Source: Curtobacterium herbarum | Lineage (GTDB): Bacteria; Actinomycetota; Actinomycetes; Actinomycetales; Microbacteriaceae | Assembly: GCF_016907335.1 (NCBI RefSeq) | Contig: NZ_JAFBBT010000001.1 | Coordinates: 3,100,001 to 3,164,000, forward strand | DNA: 64,000 nucleotides | Reading direction: 5' to 3' | Part shown: positions 9,223 to 17,871 of the stretch, piece after piece | How the letters are laid out: every line of letters starts with the position of its first letter | Position numbering within the stretch: the stretch's first letter is position 1 | Program-made: the position numbers and the translations under genes | The notes under the pieces: generated by a model | The model's database searches: none | Told to the model about the DNA's origin: nothing | The model's input: only the letters and a program-made list of their open reading frames with translations

Positions 9223-9537
9223 ATGGCATGGGTCATCCTGGTGCTGTCGGGCGTGCTCGAAGCCGTCTGGGCCACGGCACTCGGCGCGTCGAACGGGTTC
9301 AGGCGGGTGGTGCCGACGATCGTCTTCGTCGCCGGCATGGGCCTGAGCATGGTCGGTCTCGCGTTCGCGATGCAGGAGATCCCGGTCGGCACCGCCTACG
9401 CCGTGTGGGTCGGCATCGGCGCCTCGCTGACGGTCGTCGTCGCGGTCCTGCGTCGGCAGGAGGCGGCGTCCCTCGCCCGCATCGGCCTGGTCCTCGGCCT
9501 GGTCGCGTGCGTCGTCGGTCTCAAGGTGGTCAGCTGA
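9223..9537 (+). CDS. SMR exporter, Gdx/SugE subtype, subunit 1
   Basis: 104 aa, four TM helices. The essential glutamate of small multidrug resistance proteins is Glu13 in SGVLEAVWATALG, and GTAYAVWVGIGA in TM3 matches the Gdx (guanidinium exporter) group rather than EmrE. Start ATG 9223 has GGAGGAACACC in front. Its stop overlaps the ATG of a second SMR gene by one base, the classic layout of a heterodimeric pair such as YkkCD. Regulated by the divergent TetR gene by position. Confidence 0.9.
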   Translation: MAWVILVLSGVLEAVWATALGASNGFRRVVPTIVFVAGMGLSMVGLAFAMQEIPVGTAYAVWVGIGASLTVVVAVLRRQEAASLARIGLVLGLVACVVGLKVVS

Positions 9538-10085
9538 TGGCCTGGGTCGTGCTGTTCGTCAGCGCCGCGTTCGAGACCGTCTGGGCCACCGCCCTCGGAG
9601 CCAGCGACGGGTTCACCCGCCCGGGGCCGACGCTCGTCTTCCTCGTCACCATCGTGCTGAGCCTCGGCGCGTTCGGGTACGTGGTCAAGCACATCCCGAT
9701 CAGCACCGCCTACGCCGTGTGGACCGGCACCGGGGCAGCGCTCACGGTGCTCTGGGGCATGGCGACGGGCGCGGAGCCCGTCACGCTCCTCCGCCTGCTG
9801 TTCATCGCGGGCATCGTCGGCTGCGTCTTCGGCCTGAAGCTGGTCCCCGCCCGCCCAGCAGCGCTGCGCGCCGCGCGCAGCGCCGGCAGCGCCGGCAGCG
9901 CCGGCAGCGCCGGCAGCGCCGGCAGCGCCGGCAGCGCCGGCAGCGCCGGCAGCGCCGGCAGCGCCGGCAGCGCCGGCAGCGCCGGCGGCGGCGGCGCCGG
10001 CAGCGGCGGCAGCGCCGGCAGCGCTGGCCGAGCCTCGGCTGGGCGGACATCTTCGCCCGACCGCGAGGCGGATTCCGTCCGCTGA
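9537..10085 (+). CDS. SMR exporter, Gdx/SugE subtype, subunit 2 with repetitive C-terminal tail
   Basis: 182 aa. Residues 1-105 form a normal four-helix SMR protein (Glu13 in SAAFETVWATALG; STAYAVWTGTGA in TM3). After FGLKLVPARPAALRAAR comes an unusual tail of about 75 residues: twelve perfect Ser-Ala-Gly triplets, degenerate copies, then a basic/polar end. SMR proteins normally stop near residue 105-110, so the tail is an accretion created by a 9-bp tandem repeat. The reading frame stays open through it. Start overlaps the stop of subunit 1 (TGATG). Pair likely works as an antiparallel heterodimer. Confidence 0.88.
   Translation: MAWVVLFVSAAFETVWATALGASDGFTRPGPTLVFLVTIVLSLGAFGYVVKHIPISTAYAVWTGTGAALTVLWGMATGAEPVTLLRLLFIAGIVGCVFGLKLVPARPAALRAARSAGSAGSAGSAGSAGSAGSAGSAGSAGSAGSAGSAGGGGAGSGGSAGSAGRASAGRTSSPDREADSVR
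9879..9986. repeat. 9-bp tandem repeat AGCGCCGGC, 12 perfect copies
   Basis: Twelve uninterrupted copies of AGCGCCGGC within the 3' end of the second SMR gene, followed to ~10027 by degenerate copies. The period keeps the frame and encodes Ser-Ala-Gly. Probably a variable-number minisatellite. Confidence 0.95.
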
Positions 10086-10120
10086 GCCGAGGCTCGGGAC
10101 GCGGGCGGGACGCGCGCCGA

Positions 10121-10168
10121 GACGGACGGGAGGCCCGGTGCCAGCTGGCACCGGGCCTCCCGTCCGTC
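10121..10168. terminator. 48-bp perfect palindrome between convergent genes
   Basis: Two 24-base arms (GACGGACGGGAGGCCCGG...) pair perfectly about CAG|CTG. The inner 40 bp are identical to the palindrome at 21773-21812. It sits between the SMR operon and the convergent monooxygenase, as expected for a bidirectional terminator. Confidence 0.75.
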
Positions 10169-10180
10169 AGGTGCGCGCGA

Positions 10181-11320
10181 TCAGACCGACGCGCCGGTCC
10201 ACTCGTCGACCGCGACGACGTGGTCCGCACCGGCCGTGCCGGCCGCGTGCGCGGCGGCGACGCGCTCCAGGTGCGTCGGCGGGTTCGACGGCACGTGCGC
10301 CGGCCGGTCGGACTCGTTGATGCGGCGGAGCTCCGGCACGATGTCCTCGGCCAGGATGTCGATCTGCTCGAGCACCGTCTTCAGCGGCAGGCCGGCGTGG
10401 TCGATGAGGAACAGCTGGCGCTGGTAGTGCCCGACGTGGTCCTTCATCGCGGCGTACCGGTCGATGACCTGCTGCGGCGACCCGACGGTGAGCGGGGTCT
10501 GGGTGGTGAAGTCCTCCATGGACGGGCCGTGGCCGTAGACCGGGGCGTTGTCGAAGTACGGACGGAACTCGTCGACCGCGTCCTGCGAGTTCTTCCGCGC
10601 GAAGAACTGGCCGCCCAGGCCGACGATCGCCTGGTCACCACGGCCGTGCCCGTGGTGCTCGTAGCGCTGACGGTAGAGGCCGACCATCTGCTCGGTGTGC
10701 TGGATGGGCCAGAAGATGTTGTTGTGGAAGAACCCGTCGCCGTAGTAGGCGGCCTGCTCGGCGATCTCGGGCGTGCGGATCGAGCCGTGCCAGACGAAGG
10801 GCGCGACGCCGTCGAGCGGACGCGGGGTCGAGGTGAAGCCCTGCAGCGGCGTGCGGAACTGCCCCTGCCAGTTGACGACCTCGTTCTCCCAGAGCTGGCG
10901 GATCAGCGCGTAGTTCTCGACCGCCAGGTTCAGGCCCTGCCGGATGTCCTTGCCGAACCAGGGGTAGACCGGGCCCGTGTTGCCGCGGCCCATCATCAGG
11001 TCCATGCGGCCGTCGGAGACGACCTGGAGCATCGCGTACTCCTCGGCGATGCGCACCGGGTCGTTCGTGGTGACCAGGGTCGTCGACGTCGAGAGGGTGA
11101 TGTCCTTCGTGACGCCGGCCAGGTAGCCGAGCATCGTGGTCGGGCTCGAGGCGACGAACGGCGGGTTGTGGTGCTCCCCGGTGGCGAAGACGTCGAGGCC
11201 GGCCTGGTCCGCGTGCTGCGCGATCGTCAGGATGTCCCGGACGCGCTGGGTGTCGTCCGGCGTGGTCCCGGTGGTGGGGTCGGTCGTGACGTCACTGACC
11301 GTGAAGATCCCGAACTGCAT
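10181..11320 (-). CDS. LLM-class flavin-dependent monooxygenase
   Basis: 379 aa enzyme of the bacterial luciferase-like family, FMNH2-dependent TIM barrel. FATGEHHNPPFVASSPTTMLGYLAG, TLVTTNDPVRIAEEYAMLQVVSDGRMDLMMGRGN and the FHNNIFWP segment match a subgroup of uncharacterised actinobacterial LLM proteins. ATG 11320 gives an N-terminus (QFGIFTVSDV) that starts directly with strand 1; GAGGCGG lies upstream. Just before the gene a short inverted repeat ATGC-GTTT-GCAT (11360-11371) may be part of its control region. Substrate unknown. Confidence 0.88.
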   Translation of the reverse strand: MQFGIFTVSDVTTDPTTGTTPDDTQRVRDILTIAQHADQAGLDVFATGEHHNPPFVASSPTTMLGYLAGVTKDITLSTSTTLVTTNDPVRIAEEYAMLQVVSDGRMDLMMGRGNTGPVYPWFGKDIRQGLNLAVENYALIRQLWENEVVNWQGQFRTPLQGFTSTPRPLDGVAPFVWHGSIRTPEIAEQAAYYGDGFFHNNIFWPIQHTEQMVGLYRQRYEHHGHGRGDQAIVGLGGQFFARKNSQDAVDEFRPYFDNAPVYGHGPSMEDFTTQTPLTVGSPQQVIDRYAAMKDHVGHYQRQLFLIDHAGLPLKTVLEQIDILAEDIVPELRRINESDRPAHVPSNPPTHLERVAAAHAAGTAGADHVVAVDEWTGASV

Positions 11321-11471
11321 GATGTGCCGCCTCGTCTGTCGCTGGCTCGTTCCGGTTCCATGCGTTTGCATCGAACTGACGAGTACAACGTAGCGCAGGC
11401 GAGAGCATTCCCGCCACCGTCGGTGCGGCGGTCGGCGGTCAGCCGCCCTGCAGTCGCGGCTGCTGCCGCTG

Positions 11472-12383
11472 TCAGCGGCGGACGGGAGGCGCGGCCGCGC
11501 TGGTCGTCGGCGGCGAGTGGTGCATGCCGTCGGCCAGCCACACCGCCGTGATCACCGCGAGGACGCTGGCGGACGAGGCGAGCCGCCCCGCCAGCAGCAT
11601 CGCGCCGTGGTCACCGCCGAGGGTCCCGACCAGGAGCGCGACGACCCCGACCAGCAGCGCCGCAGCCACAGCGACGAGCAGCACCGCCGTCACCGCCCGT
11701 CGCGGTCCCCGTCGGCCGTCACGGTCGCCCCGGACACCGCGGTCCACCTGCGGCCCCACGGCCCGGACCAGTCCGAGCCAGAACAGCGCCACCGCGCAGG
11801 CGCCGATGATGTCGCTCACCCGGTGCCACCCGTAGACGACGGTCTGGTTCGCGACGAACACCGCGTAGGCGGTCCCCGCGAGCAGCACCAGCGGCCGGAA
11901 CCGACGCGGTGTCACCATCAGCACGGCGAACAGCGCCGCGAGGGCGATCGTCGCGTGCCCGGACGGGAACGAGTTCGGCGTCGTCGACTGGGCGATCTCC
12001 GGGCGCTCGGCGATACGCTTGAGCCACGTCGAGGTGGCCGCGGACGCCAGCACCACGAAACCCGCTCCGAGCCCCACGGCGAGCCGCCCGCGTGCGAACG
12101 CGACGGCGGCGATCACGACGACCAACAGCAGGATCACCGGCACCGAGATGACGTTGAGGGCGGTGTCCGACCCGAACAGGTCGGACTCGCGGACCCCGCC
12201 GAGCGCGGCGTCCTCCACCCGCTGCCCCAACGGCGTCAACACGGCGACCGCGTAGACGGAAGGCACGATCACGAACCCCAGAGCCGCGAGCAGAGCCCAC
12301 CGGAGCCTCCGGGAGACGCTCGGTCCACGCCCCTCGCCGAAGGACTCGGGAGCGGTGCGCTCGGGCGTCCGCGTCACGGGCAT
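11472..12383 (-). CDS. PAP2-family phosphatase, membrane
   Basis: 303 aa integral membrane phosphatase of the PAP2/phosphatidic-acid-phosphatase family. The three motifs are visible: KRIAERP (KX6RP type), PSGHATIA, and YGWHRVSDIIGA with the catalytic His. About seven TM helices; the C-terminal third adds extra helices after a basic loop. ATG 12383 is selected because GAGGAGG stands 5-6 bases upstream. Likely acts on lipid phosphates or undecaprenyl pyrophosphate at the membrane; substrate is inference. Confidence 0.85.
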   Translation of the reverse strand: MPVTRTPERTAPESFGEGRGPSVSRRLRWALLAALGFVIVPSVYAVAVLTPLGQRVEDAALGGVRESDLFGSDTALNVISVPVILLLVVVIAAVAFARGRLAVGLGAGFVVLASAATSTWLKRIAERPEIAQSTTPNSFPSGHATIALAALFAVLMVTPRRFRPLVLLAGTAYAVFVANQTVVYGWHRVSDIIGACAVALFWLGLVRAVGPQVDRGVRGDRDGRRGPRRAVTAVLLVAVAAALLVGVVALLVGTLGGDHGAMLLAGRLASSASVLAVITAVWLADGMHHSPPTTSAAAPPVRR

Positions 12384-12660
12384 CGTCCTCCTCGGGGTCA
12401 TCGTGGTCGGCGTCGTCTTCCGCCTGCTGAGCGGGAAGCGATTCGGTCGGTCGGGGTCCGACACGATACCGTTGGGGCGCCCGTCGGGAGCTGGGAACGC
12501 AGGCCTCCGCAGCAAGGCCACGGCCGTCCTGCAGCAGGTCTCCGGACAGCGTGACACAGGTCGGTCCGGCACCGGGACGACTGCCGCTGACAGTGTGCGT
12601 GAGCGGCGCGACGACGGGCAGTCGTACAACGCGATCGTCGCGCAGGATGAGGAGACCCAA

Positions 12661-13113
12661 GTGGCCGTCAAGGAACCGAGCATCACCGCCTCGCCGAACC
12701 GTGGACTGGCGATGACCGCCGGCATGCTGTTCGCGATCTGGGGCATCCTGGGCTTCTTCTTCGCCCAGGACGGCGGCGGCGCGTTCTTCAGCCGCTCCGG
12801 TGGGTTCCTGTGGAACTCGTTCGGGCTGAACCCGGCGCTCTGCGGGCTGTGGACGATCCTCGCCGCGGCGTTCTTCATCGTGGGCCTCGGCAACACGATC
12901 GGGTCCCGCACGGTGAACCTGGTCATCGGTGTCGTCCTGCTCGTGCTCGCCGTCTACGGGTTCGTCTTCTCGAACACCTCGGCGAACGTCTTCGCGCTGA
13001 ACACGACCGACAACGTCTTCCACGTCATCGTCGCCGTCGTCCTGCTGCTCACCGCGCTCGGTGCCGACAAGGAGAACATCCGCGCACTGCGGGCGGCGGG
13101 CGCCCGCGCCTGA
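12661..13113 (+). CDS. DUF4383 membrane protein
   Basis: 150 aa, four TM helices (residues about 18-38, 58-78, 85-105, 115-135). The pattern with an NTTDNVFHVIVAVVLL segment near the fourth helix is that of DUF4383 proteins of actinobacteria, function unknown. GTG 12661 is preferred over upstream in-frame starts because GAGGAG lies 6 bases before it and the sequence upstream does not look coding. It is divergent from the PAP2 gene with 277 bp between them. Confidence 0.8.
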   Translation: MAVKEPSITASPNRGLAMTAGMLFAIWGILGFFFAQDGGGAFFSRSGGFLWNSFGLNPALCGLWTILAAAFFIVGLGNTIGSRTVNLVIGVVLLVLAVYGFVFSNTSANVFALNTTDNVFHVIVAVVLLLTALGADKENIRALRAAGARA

Positions 13114-13124
13114 CCTGCGCTCCC

Positions 13125-13159
13125 CTCGACGCCCGTCTGCCGCTCCGGTAGGCGGGCGT
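13125..13159. terminator. hairpin after DUF4383 gene
   Basis: A 15-base stem (CGACGCCCG...CGGGCGTCG, two mismatches) with a 5-nt loop, 12 bp past the stop, followed by TCGTCGTTCGT. Reasonable intrinsic terminator for the + strand. Confidence 0.6.
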
Positions 13160-13259
13160 CGTCGTTCGTGGGGAGGAGACACGGCCGGGCTTCCTCGGGG
13201 TCGCACAGCGTGCCGGCCATCAGCGTCGGGCAGGCCGGGCGTCGTGCAGCTCAGGCGCG

Positions 13260-13307
13260 GGGCAGGTCAGGCGCCGGGCAGGTCAGGTGCCGGGCAGGTC
13301 AGGCGTC
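13260..13307. repeat. 16-bp tandem repeat, three copies
   Basis: GGGCAGGTCAGGCGCC and two near copies (13260, 13276, 13292). The last copy contains the stop codon of the helicase gene (13299-13301), so the repeat overlaps its 3' end. Confidence 0.7.
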
Positions 13308-14630
13308 GGGCGCGTCAGCGGACTCGGACTCGGCCGCGGGCTTCGGGGCCTCGAGCTGGGTCGCGACGACCCGGGGTGACTCGGACATGAAGCGCCGGAC
13401 GTCGAGGTCCACGATGATGTCCGCCGGCCGCAGAGGACGCGTCAGGTACAGCCCGTCGAGAGAGGTCAACCGCGACAGCGCCACGTACGTCTGCCCTGCG
13501 CTGAACACCCGGTTGCCCAGGTCGACGACGGCCCGGTCGTAGGTGCTGCCCTGTGACTTGTGGATCGTCACCGCCCAGGCCAGGCGCAGGGGGAACTGCT
13601 GGAACTCCCCCACGGTGTCCTTCTTCAGTTCCTTCTTGTCCGGGTCGTAGGAGTACTTGAACTTCTCCCACACCGACGGCTGGACCTCGAAGTCCTCACC
13701 GTCGACACTGACCCACACGGTGTCGCGGATGCTCCGGACGATGCCGAGCGTGCCGTTCACCCAGCGCTGGTCCGGGTCGTTGCGCAGGAACATGACGTGT
13801 GCGCCGGGCTTCAGCTCGAGGGCCTCGTCCGCCGGGTAGTTCCGCCCGCCGAAGTCACCGTTGACGTCGGCCTTGGCGGTCTTCAGCTTGCCGGGCAGTC
13901 GTTCGAGTGCGGCCTTGTTGATGCGCGAGACGGTGTCGTTCCGGGTGGCGAGGGTGATCGCGTCGTCCGGCGCGGGTCGGGCTCCGGCGGCGTTGAGCTG
14001 CTGCGCCACGTCGGCGGTGACACGACCGTGGCGGACGGCGGTGAGCATCGCGGCGAAGGCGTCGTCCCGCTGCCGGTGCACGGTCGCGAGCTCGATGATG
14101 TGCAGCTGGGCCTCGAGCCACACCTTGGCGTCGAAGAACCACATCGACCGGTAGTGGTCGGTGAAGTAGGCACGCTCGTCACCGTCGCCCGGCACCGGGG
14201 GCAGCTGGTACGGGTCCCCGAACATGACGACCTGGACGCCGCCGAACGGTTCGAGCTGCCGCCCGCGGGCCTTGCGCAACGAGCGGTCCATCGCGTCGAG
14301 CAGGTCGGCGTTGACCATCGAGACCTCGTCGATGACCAGGGTGTCGATGGTGTTGAGGAGCTTCCGGGTGTCCGGACCCTGTCGGATCTCGGCGTCCGCG
14401 ATGAGCCCGATCGGCAGCCGGAACAGCGAGTGGATCGTCTGGCCGCCGACGTTCAGCGCGGCGACGCCGGTCGGGGCGCAGATGACGACCTGCTTCTCGG
14501 TGTTCCACGACAGGTGGTTGAGGAGCGTCGACTTGCCGGTGCCGGCCCGTCCGGTGATGAAGACGTGGTCGCGCGTCGACTCGACGTACTCGAAGACCGC
14601 CCGCTGTTCGGCGGAGAGCTCAACACTCAC
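13299..14630 (-). CDS. Pif1/RecD2-like SF1B helicase
   Basis: 443 aa DNA helicase. Walker A is GRAGTGKST, followed by APTGVAALNVGGQTIHS (motif Ia), VIDEVSM (Walker B), FGDPYQLPPV (motif III), ATVHRQ, and the C-terminal TIHKSQGSTYDRAVVDLG and TYVALSR (motifs V and VI), all in Pif1 order. Such proteins unwind DNA 5'-3' and remodel forks or G-quadruplexes. The C-terminal ~35 residues are Ala/Glu-rich and disordered. GTG start overlaps the stop of the CopD-CtaG gene (GTGA), so it is translated from that mRNA, an odd functional pairing. Confidence 0.9.
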   Translation of the reverse strand: MSVELSAEQRAVFEYVESTRDHVFITGRAGTGKSTLLNHLSWNTEKQVVICAPTGVAALNVGGQTIHSLFRLPIGLIADAEIRQGPDTRKLLNTIDTLVIDEVSMVNADLLDAMDRSLRKARGRQLEPFGGVQVVMFGDPYQLPPVPGDGDERAYFTDHYRSMWFFDAKVWLEAQLHIIELATVHRQRDDAFAAMLTAVRHGRVTADVAQQLNAAGARPAPDDAITLATRNDTVSRINKAALERLPGKLKTAKADVNGDFGGRNYPADEALELKPGAHVMFLRNDPDQRWVNGTLGIVRSIRDTVWVSVDGEDFEVQPSVWEKFKYSYDPDKKELKKDTVGEFQQFPLRLAWAVTIHKSQGSTYDRAVVDLGNRVFSAGQTYVALSRLTSLDGLYLTRPLRPADIIVDLDVRRFMSESPRVVATQLEAPKPAAESESADAPDA

Positions 14631-16666
14631 CGTGCGCTCGATCCATCCGCGGGGCCACCGGCGACGCCGGTCGCGACGCTGGTGTCACCCATCGGTGTCC
14701 CGGTGACGTCCGGGAGGCCCGTGGCCGCGTCCGACGTCGGAGCCCCGCTGGGTCGGGCCGGCTGGTCCCGGACCGCGCCGACCGAGGCCCCGGGTCGCAT
14801 CCGGACGAGCCCGACGGCGACGACCGCGACGACGACGAGCACGCCCGCGACGATCAGCACCGTGCCCGCGCGGGCCTGGTCGACGAGCGGGTCCGGCCCC
14901 CAGGTGCGTCCCATCGCCCCGAACCAGGACGCCTGCAGCAGCCCGAGCGGCCCCTGCATCGCGACGCCGAGCGAGACGGTGCCCGCGGCGACGACGACCG
15001 CCCCGACGGCACGCACCAGGAACGCCGCGGTCGAGGGACGCCGTGCACCGAGGGCGATGGGCGTGAGCAGCGTCGGCAGCGCGAGCAGCCCGACGAGCAG
15101 GAAGAGCAGGTCGATCACCGTGCGGCCCATGGCGTCGCTGACGGACCAGCGCAGCACGTCGGTGGCGTAGAGCGCCCACCAGGTGCCGGCGAGCAGCAGG
15201 AACGCCGGGAACGGCTGGACCAGGTACCGCACGACGGCGTTGTCGACGAAGACCGCGGTCCACTCGGCGACGCCGGCACTGTCGTCGGTGCGGGGGTGCA
15301 CGGCGGCCCGGATGAGCTGCACGGGCGCCGCGGCCCAGACCAGGGCGGGGACGACGAGCCCGAGCAGCACGTGTGCGCCGACGTTCGCCGACACCAGGTA
15401 CCGGTCGTAGGTGTGCAGCGAGCCCGACGTCGCCAGGACGAGTGACACGACCGCGATGCCGGCGGCCACGGAACGACGGACCGGCCAGGACCGGCCCTGT
15501 CGGCGCAGACGGACGACCCCGGCGGCGTAGGCGGCGACGAGCAGCACCGCGGCCATCAGCCAGAACAGGTCGATGTTCCAGTTCGTCAGCCAGCCCCACG
15601 AGCCCGGCGCCGCCGGCAGGGGGTCGTCGGTCAGGACCTCGGCCGGGGTCGGGTCGCTGGTCTTGCTCAGCGCCAGCTGCCCGGCGGGGGTCGCGGTGCG
15701 GCCGAGTGCGGCGGCGAAGCCCGACGCCACACCCATCACAGCGAGCTCGACGACGACGAGCGTCCAGAACGGGCGGGCCACGGCGGGCGCCGCGGTCAGG
15801 GCCGAGATCACCCGACGCCGGTGCACCGCTCCGATGACGCCCATCGCGACGATGGCCCCCACCTTGACGAGCACGAGCACGCCGTACGGGCTGCCGAGTT
15901 CGGCCCAGGCACCGATCCGGATCTGGGCGGACACCACGCCGGAGACGCTGACGAGCACGAAGCACCCCAGCGCGACGCTGGAGTACCGGCCGACGACCGC
16001 CGCCAGTCGGGCTCCGGGGACGACGTCACGGATGAGGACGAGCATCACCAGCCCGCCGACCCAGAGCGCGGCGCCGACCAGGTGCAGTCCGAGTGCGGTG
16101 ACCGCGGCGTCGTGGCTGGCGGTGCCGGCCGCGTGGCCCTGCTGGGTCAGCGGGACGAGGCCGATCAGCGCGACGCCGGTCGTCAGCGCGACCATGCCGC
16201 GCGAGCGCACCGCGAAGCAGAGGACCGTCACGGCCGCGGCGACGAGCACCGTGGTGAGCCAGGCGAGCCCGAGGTCCGTGCCGGTGAGGAAGACGCCCAT
16301 CGACTGGCCGAACTGCGCGTCGAGACTGACCGAACCACCGGCGACGCTGAGGTACGTGAAGAAGGTCGTGACCGCCGAGGTCACCGTCCAGACACCGGCC
16401 GCCGCGGCCGCGACGTCGATGGCCCGGTCCCACTCCGGCGCCGTGCGGGACAGCCCGATGGTCGCCAGGGCGAGCCCACCGATCGTCGCTGCGGCGGACA
16501 GGTCGACGAGCATCCGCGCGATGGGGAGCCCGAACCGGACGACCGCACCGGGGTCCGCGATGAGCGCGGCGTCGGCACCACCGCCGAGGACGAGCGCCAC
16601 GAGCAGGGACACGAACGCCGCGAGCAGCAGGACGCCGGGGCCGGCGATGCGCGCGATGCGGTTCAC
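14627..16666 (-). CDS. CopD domain fused to CtaG-like cytochrome oxidase assembly domain
   Basis: 679 aa polytopic membrane protein. The N-terminal half is a CopD-type copper-resistance/transport domain (LGLHLVGAALWVGGLVML, about eight TM); the C-terminal half is a caa3 CtaG-type domain (LHTYDRYLVSANVGAHVLLGLVVPALVWAAAP, LVQPFPAFLLLAGTWWALY). These fusions are common in actinobacteria and are thought to move copper for oxidase maturation. A disordered Pro/Thr tail ends it. GTG 16666 has TAGGCT 6 nt upstream and no Shine-Dalgarno, so leaderless. Copper handling is family knowledge; no copper regulator is nearby. Confidence 0.88.
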   Translation of the reverse strand: MNRIARIAGPGVLLLAAFVSLLVALVLGGGADAALIADPGAVVRFGLPIARMLVDLSAAATIGGLALATIGLSRTAPEWDRAIDVAAAAAGVWTVTSAVTTFFTYLSVAGGSVSLDAQFGQSMGVFLTGTDLGLAWLTTVLVAAAVTVLCFAVRSRGMVALTTGVALIGLVPLTQQGHAAGTASHDAAVTALGLHLVGAALWVGGLVMLVLIRDVVPGARLAAVVGRYSSVALGCFVLVSVSGVVSAQIRIGAWAELGSPYGVLVLVKVGAIVAMGVIGAVHRRRVISALTAAPAVARPFWTLVVVELAVMGVASGFAAALGRTATPAGQLALSKTSDPTPAEVLTDDPLPAAPGSWGWLTNWNIDLFWLMAAVLLVAAYAAGVVRLRRQGRSWPVRRSVAAGIAVVSLVLATSGSLHTYDRYLVSANVGAHVLLGLVVPALVWAAAPVQLIRAAVHPRTDDSAGVAEWTAVFVDNAVVRYLVQPFPAFLLLAGTWWALYATDVLRWSVSDAMGRTVIDLLFLLVGLLALPTLLTPIALGARRPSTAAFLVRAVGAVVVAAGTVSLGVAMQGPLGLLQASWFGAMGRTWGPDPLVDQARAGTVLIVAGVLVVVAVVAVGLVRMRPGASVGAVRDQPARPSGAPTSDAATGLPDVTGTPMGDTSVATGVAGGPADGSSAR

Positions 16667-16748
16667 CCGTCAAGCCTAGGCGCTGCCCAGCGCGCCACCG
16701 CCACCGCGCGGGCCGACCTGTGGAGAGGGGACGGGCCTCCCGGGAACG

Positions 16749-16782
16749 ACGGAAGGGACGGCGCGGACGCCGTCCCTTCCGT
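16749..16782. terminator. hairpin after HU gene
   Basis: A perfect 15-bp stem (ACGGAAGGGACGGCG and complement) with loop CGGA, 15 bp beyond the HU stop on the reverse strand. Strong stem, no long U-tract. Confidence 0.75.
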
Positions 16783-16796
16783 GGAGCTCCGTGGTC

Positions 16797-17084
16797 TTAC
16801 TTGACCGACGCCTTGAGCTTGCTGCCGGCGCTGACCTTGACCGAGTCGCTCGCGGCGATCTCGATGGCCTCACCCGTCTGCGGGTTGCGGCCGGTGCGCG
16901 CGGCGCGGTGGGTCTTCTCGAAGGCGATCCAGCCCGGGATCGTGACCTTGGTGTCGTCCGCGACGGACTTGCCGACGACGGCGAAGAGCGCGTCGACGAC
17001 GCCGTTGACGGTGGCCTGGCTCTGGCCGGACTCGGCGGCGACGGCAGCGACGAGCTCGGTGCGGTTCAGTGACTTGTCAGCCAT
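16797..17084 (-). CDS. hup: HU-type nucleoid DNA-binding protein
   Basis: 95 aa histone-like protein that bends and compacts DNA as a dimer. Matches HU across its length: LNRTELVAAVAAESGQSQATVNGVVDALFAVV (helices), VTIPGWIAFEKTHRAARTGRNPQTGE (DNA-binding arm start) and the closing VSAGSKLK. It lacks the long Lys/Ala tail of mycobacterial HupB. GAGGAGG precedes the ATG at 9 bases. Single-gene unit with its own terminator. Confidence 0.95.
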   Translation of the reverse strand: MADKSLNRTELVAAVAAESGQSQATVNGVVDALFAVVGKSVADDTKVTIPGWIAFEKTHRAARTGRNPQTGEAIEIAASDSVKVSAGSKLKASVK

Positions 17085-17391
17085 TGGATGTCCTCCTCGG
17101 ACTTCTTGCGTATGGGTCGGACGTGGAACGTCCGGATGCTGCGGGACGGTTGCCCCGAGCGGTGGACCCGGTCGGGCCGAGGGCCCGGGGAACCGCTGAT
17201 GAACCTACCAGCCGGTTCCGGGGTTTCCGGTCGACTCGCCCGGTTTTCCGGGCCTCCTGAGATGCGGGAGTGGCTGGAGTGACGGATGTGACGACCGTGG
17301 TGCCGCCCGGAGTCGGCGGATGACGTCCCTCGGACAACGACGACGCCCCCACGACCTCGACAGGTCGCGGGGGCGTCGGCAGGACTGGTGC
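17085..17391. other. intergenic region upstream of HU, with rpsN terminator
   Basis: 307 bp without a gene. At 17341-17378 a 16-bp stem (CGACGCCCCC... / ...GGGGGCGTCG, one mismatch, 6-nt loop) followed on the reverse strand by TCGTTGTCC is a good terminator for the ribosomal protein operon. The rest must hold the HU promoter; a CCCGGTTTTCCGGG inverted repeat is at about 17237-17250. Confidence 0.6.
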
Positions 17392-17697
17392 TTACCAGGA
17401 GCTCTTCGTGATGCCGGGGAGCTCGCCACGGTGGGCCATGTCGCGGAAGCGGACACGGCTGATGCCGAACTCACCGAGGTGGCCACGGGGGCGACCGTCG
17501 ATGGCGTCACGGTTGCGGTAGCGGACCGGCGACGCGTCGCGGGGCAGCTTCTGCAGGCCGACGCGGGCCGCTTCGCGGGACTCGTCGGTGCCGTTCGGGT
17601 CCACGAGGGCCTTCTTCAGCTCGAGGCGACGCTCGGCGTAGCGCTCGATGATGACGGCGCGCTGGTTGTTCTTCGCGATCTTGCTCTTCTTCGCCAT
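17392..17697 (-). CDS. rpsN: 30S ribosomal protein S14, zinc-free long form
   Basis: 101 aa S14. It is the long, cysteine-free paralogue, lacking the CX2C pairs of the zinc-ribbon type Z S14; residues such as [43 protein letters not shown] are typical. Third gene of rpmB-rpmG-rpsN (3 bp after rpmG). In actinobacteria such C-minus paralogue operons replace zinc-binding ribosomal proteins during zinc starvation under Zur. Here the genes sit beside znuACB-zur, which supports that role, though no Zur box is visible upstream of rpmB. It could be the only S14 gene; that cannot be judged from this window. Confidence 0.93.
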   Translation of the reverse strand: MAKKSKIAKNNQRAVIIERYAERRLELKKALVDPNGTDESREAARVGLQKLPRDASPVRYRNRDAIDGRPRGHLGEFGISRVRFRDMAHRGELPGITKSSW

Positions 17698-17700
17698 GGC

Positions 17701-17871
17701 CTAGCGCTCCTCACGGAAGTCGACGTGCTTGCGGACCACCGGGTCGTACTTCTTCAGCACGAGACGGTCGGGGTTGTTCCGGCGGTTCTTCTTGGTCACG
17801 TAGGTGAACCCAGTGCCCGCAGTGGAACGGAGCTTGATGATCGGACGGATGTCCTGACCGCGCTTCGCCAT
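17701..17871 (-). CDS. rpmG: 50S ribosomal protein L33, zinc-free form
   Basis: 56 aa, read directly from the reverse strand: it begins [20 protein letters not shown] and ends [12 protein letters not shown]. No cysteine is present, so this is the C-minus L33 that does not need zinc. ATG overlaps the rpmB stop (TGATG at 17869-17873) and the stop is 3 bp before rpsN, so the three are translated together. Confidence 0.95.
   Translation of the reverse strand: MAKRGQDIRPIIKLRSTAGTGFTYVTKKNRRNNPDRLVLKKYDPVVRKHVDFREER

Noticed and set aside
9879..10027. Repeats at the SMR 3' end considered as CRISPR
   Set aside because: 9-bp uninterrupted tandem units without spacers, inside an open frame, no cas genes.
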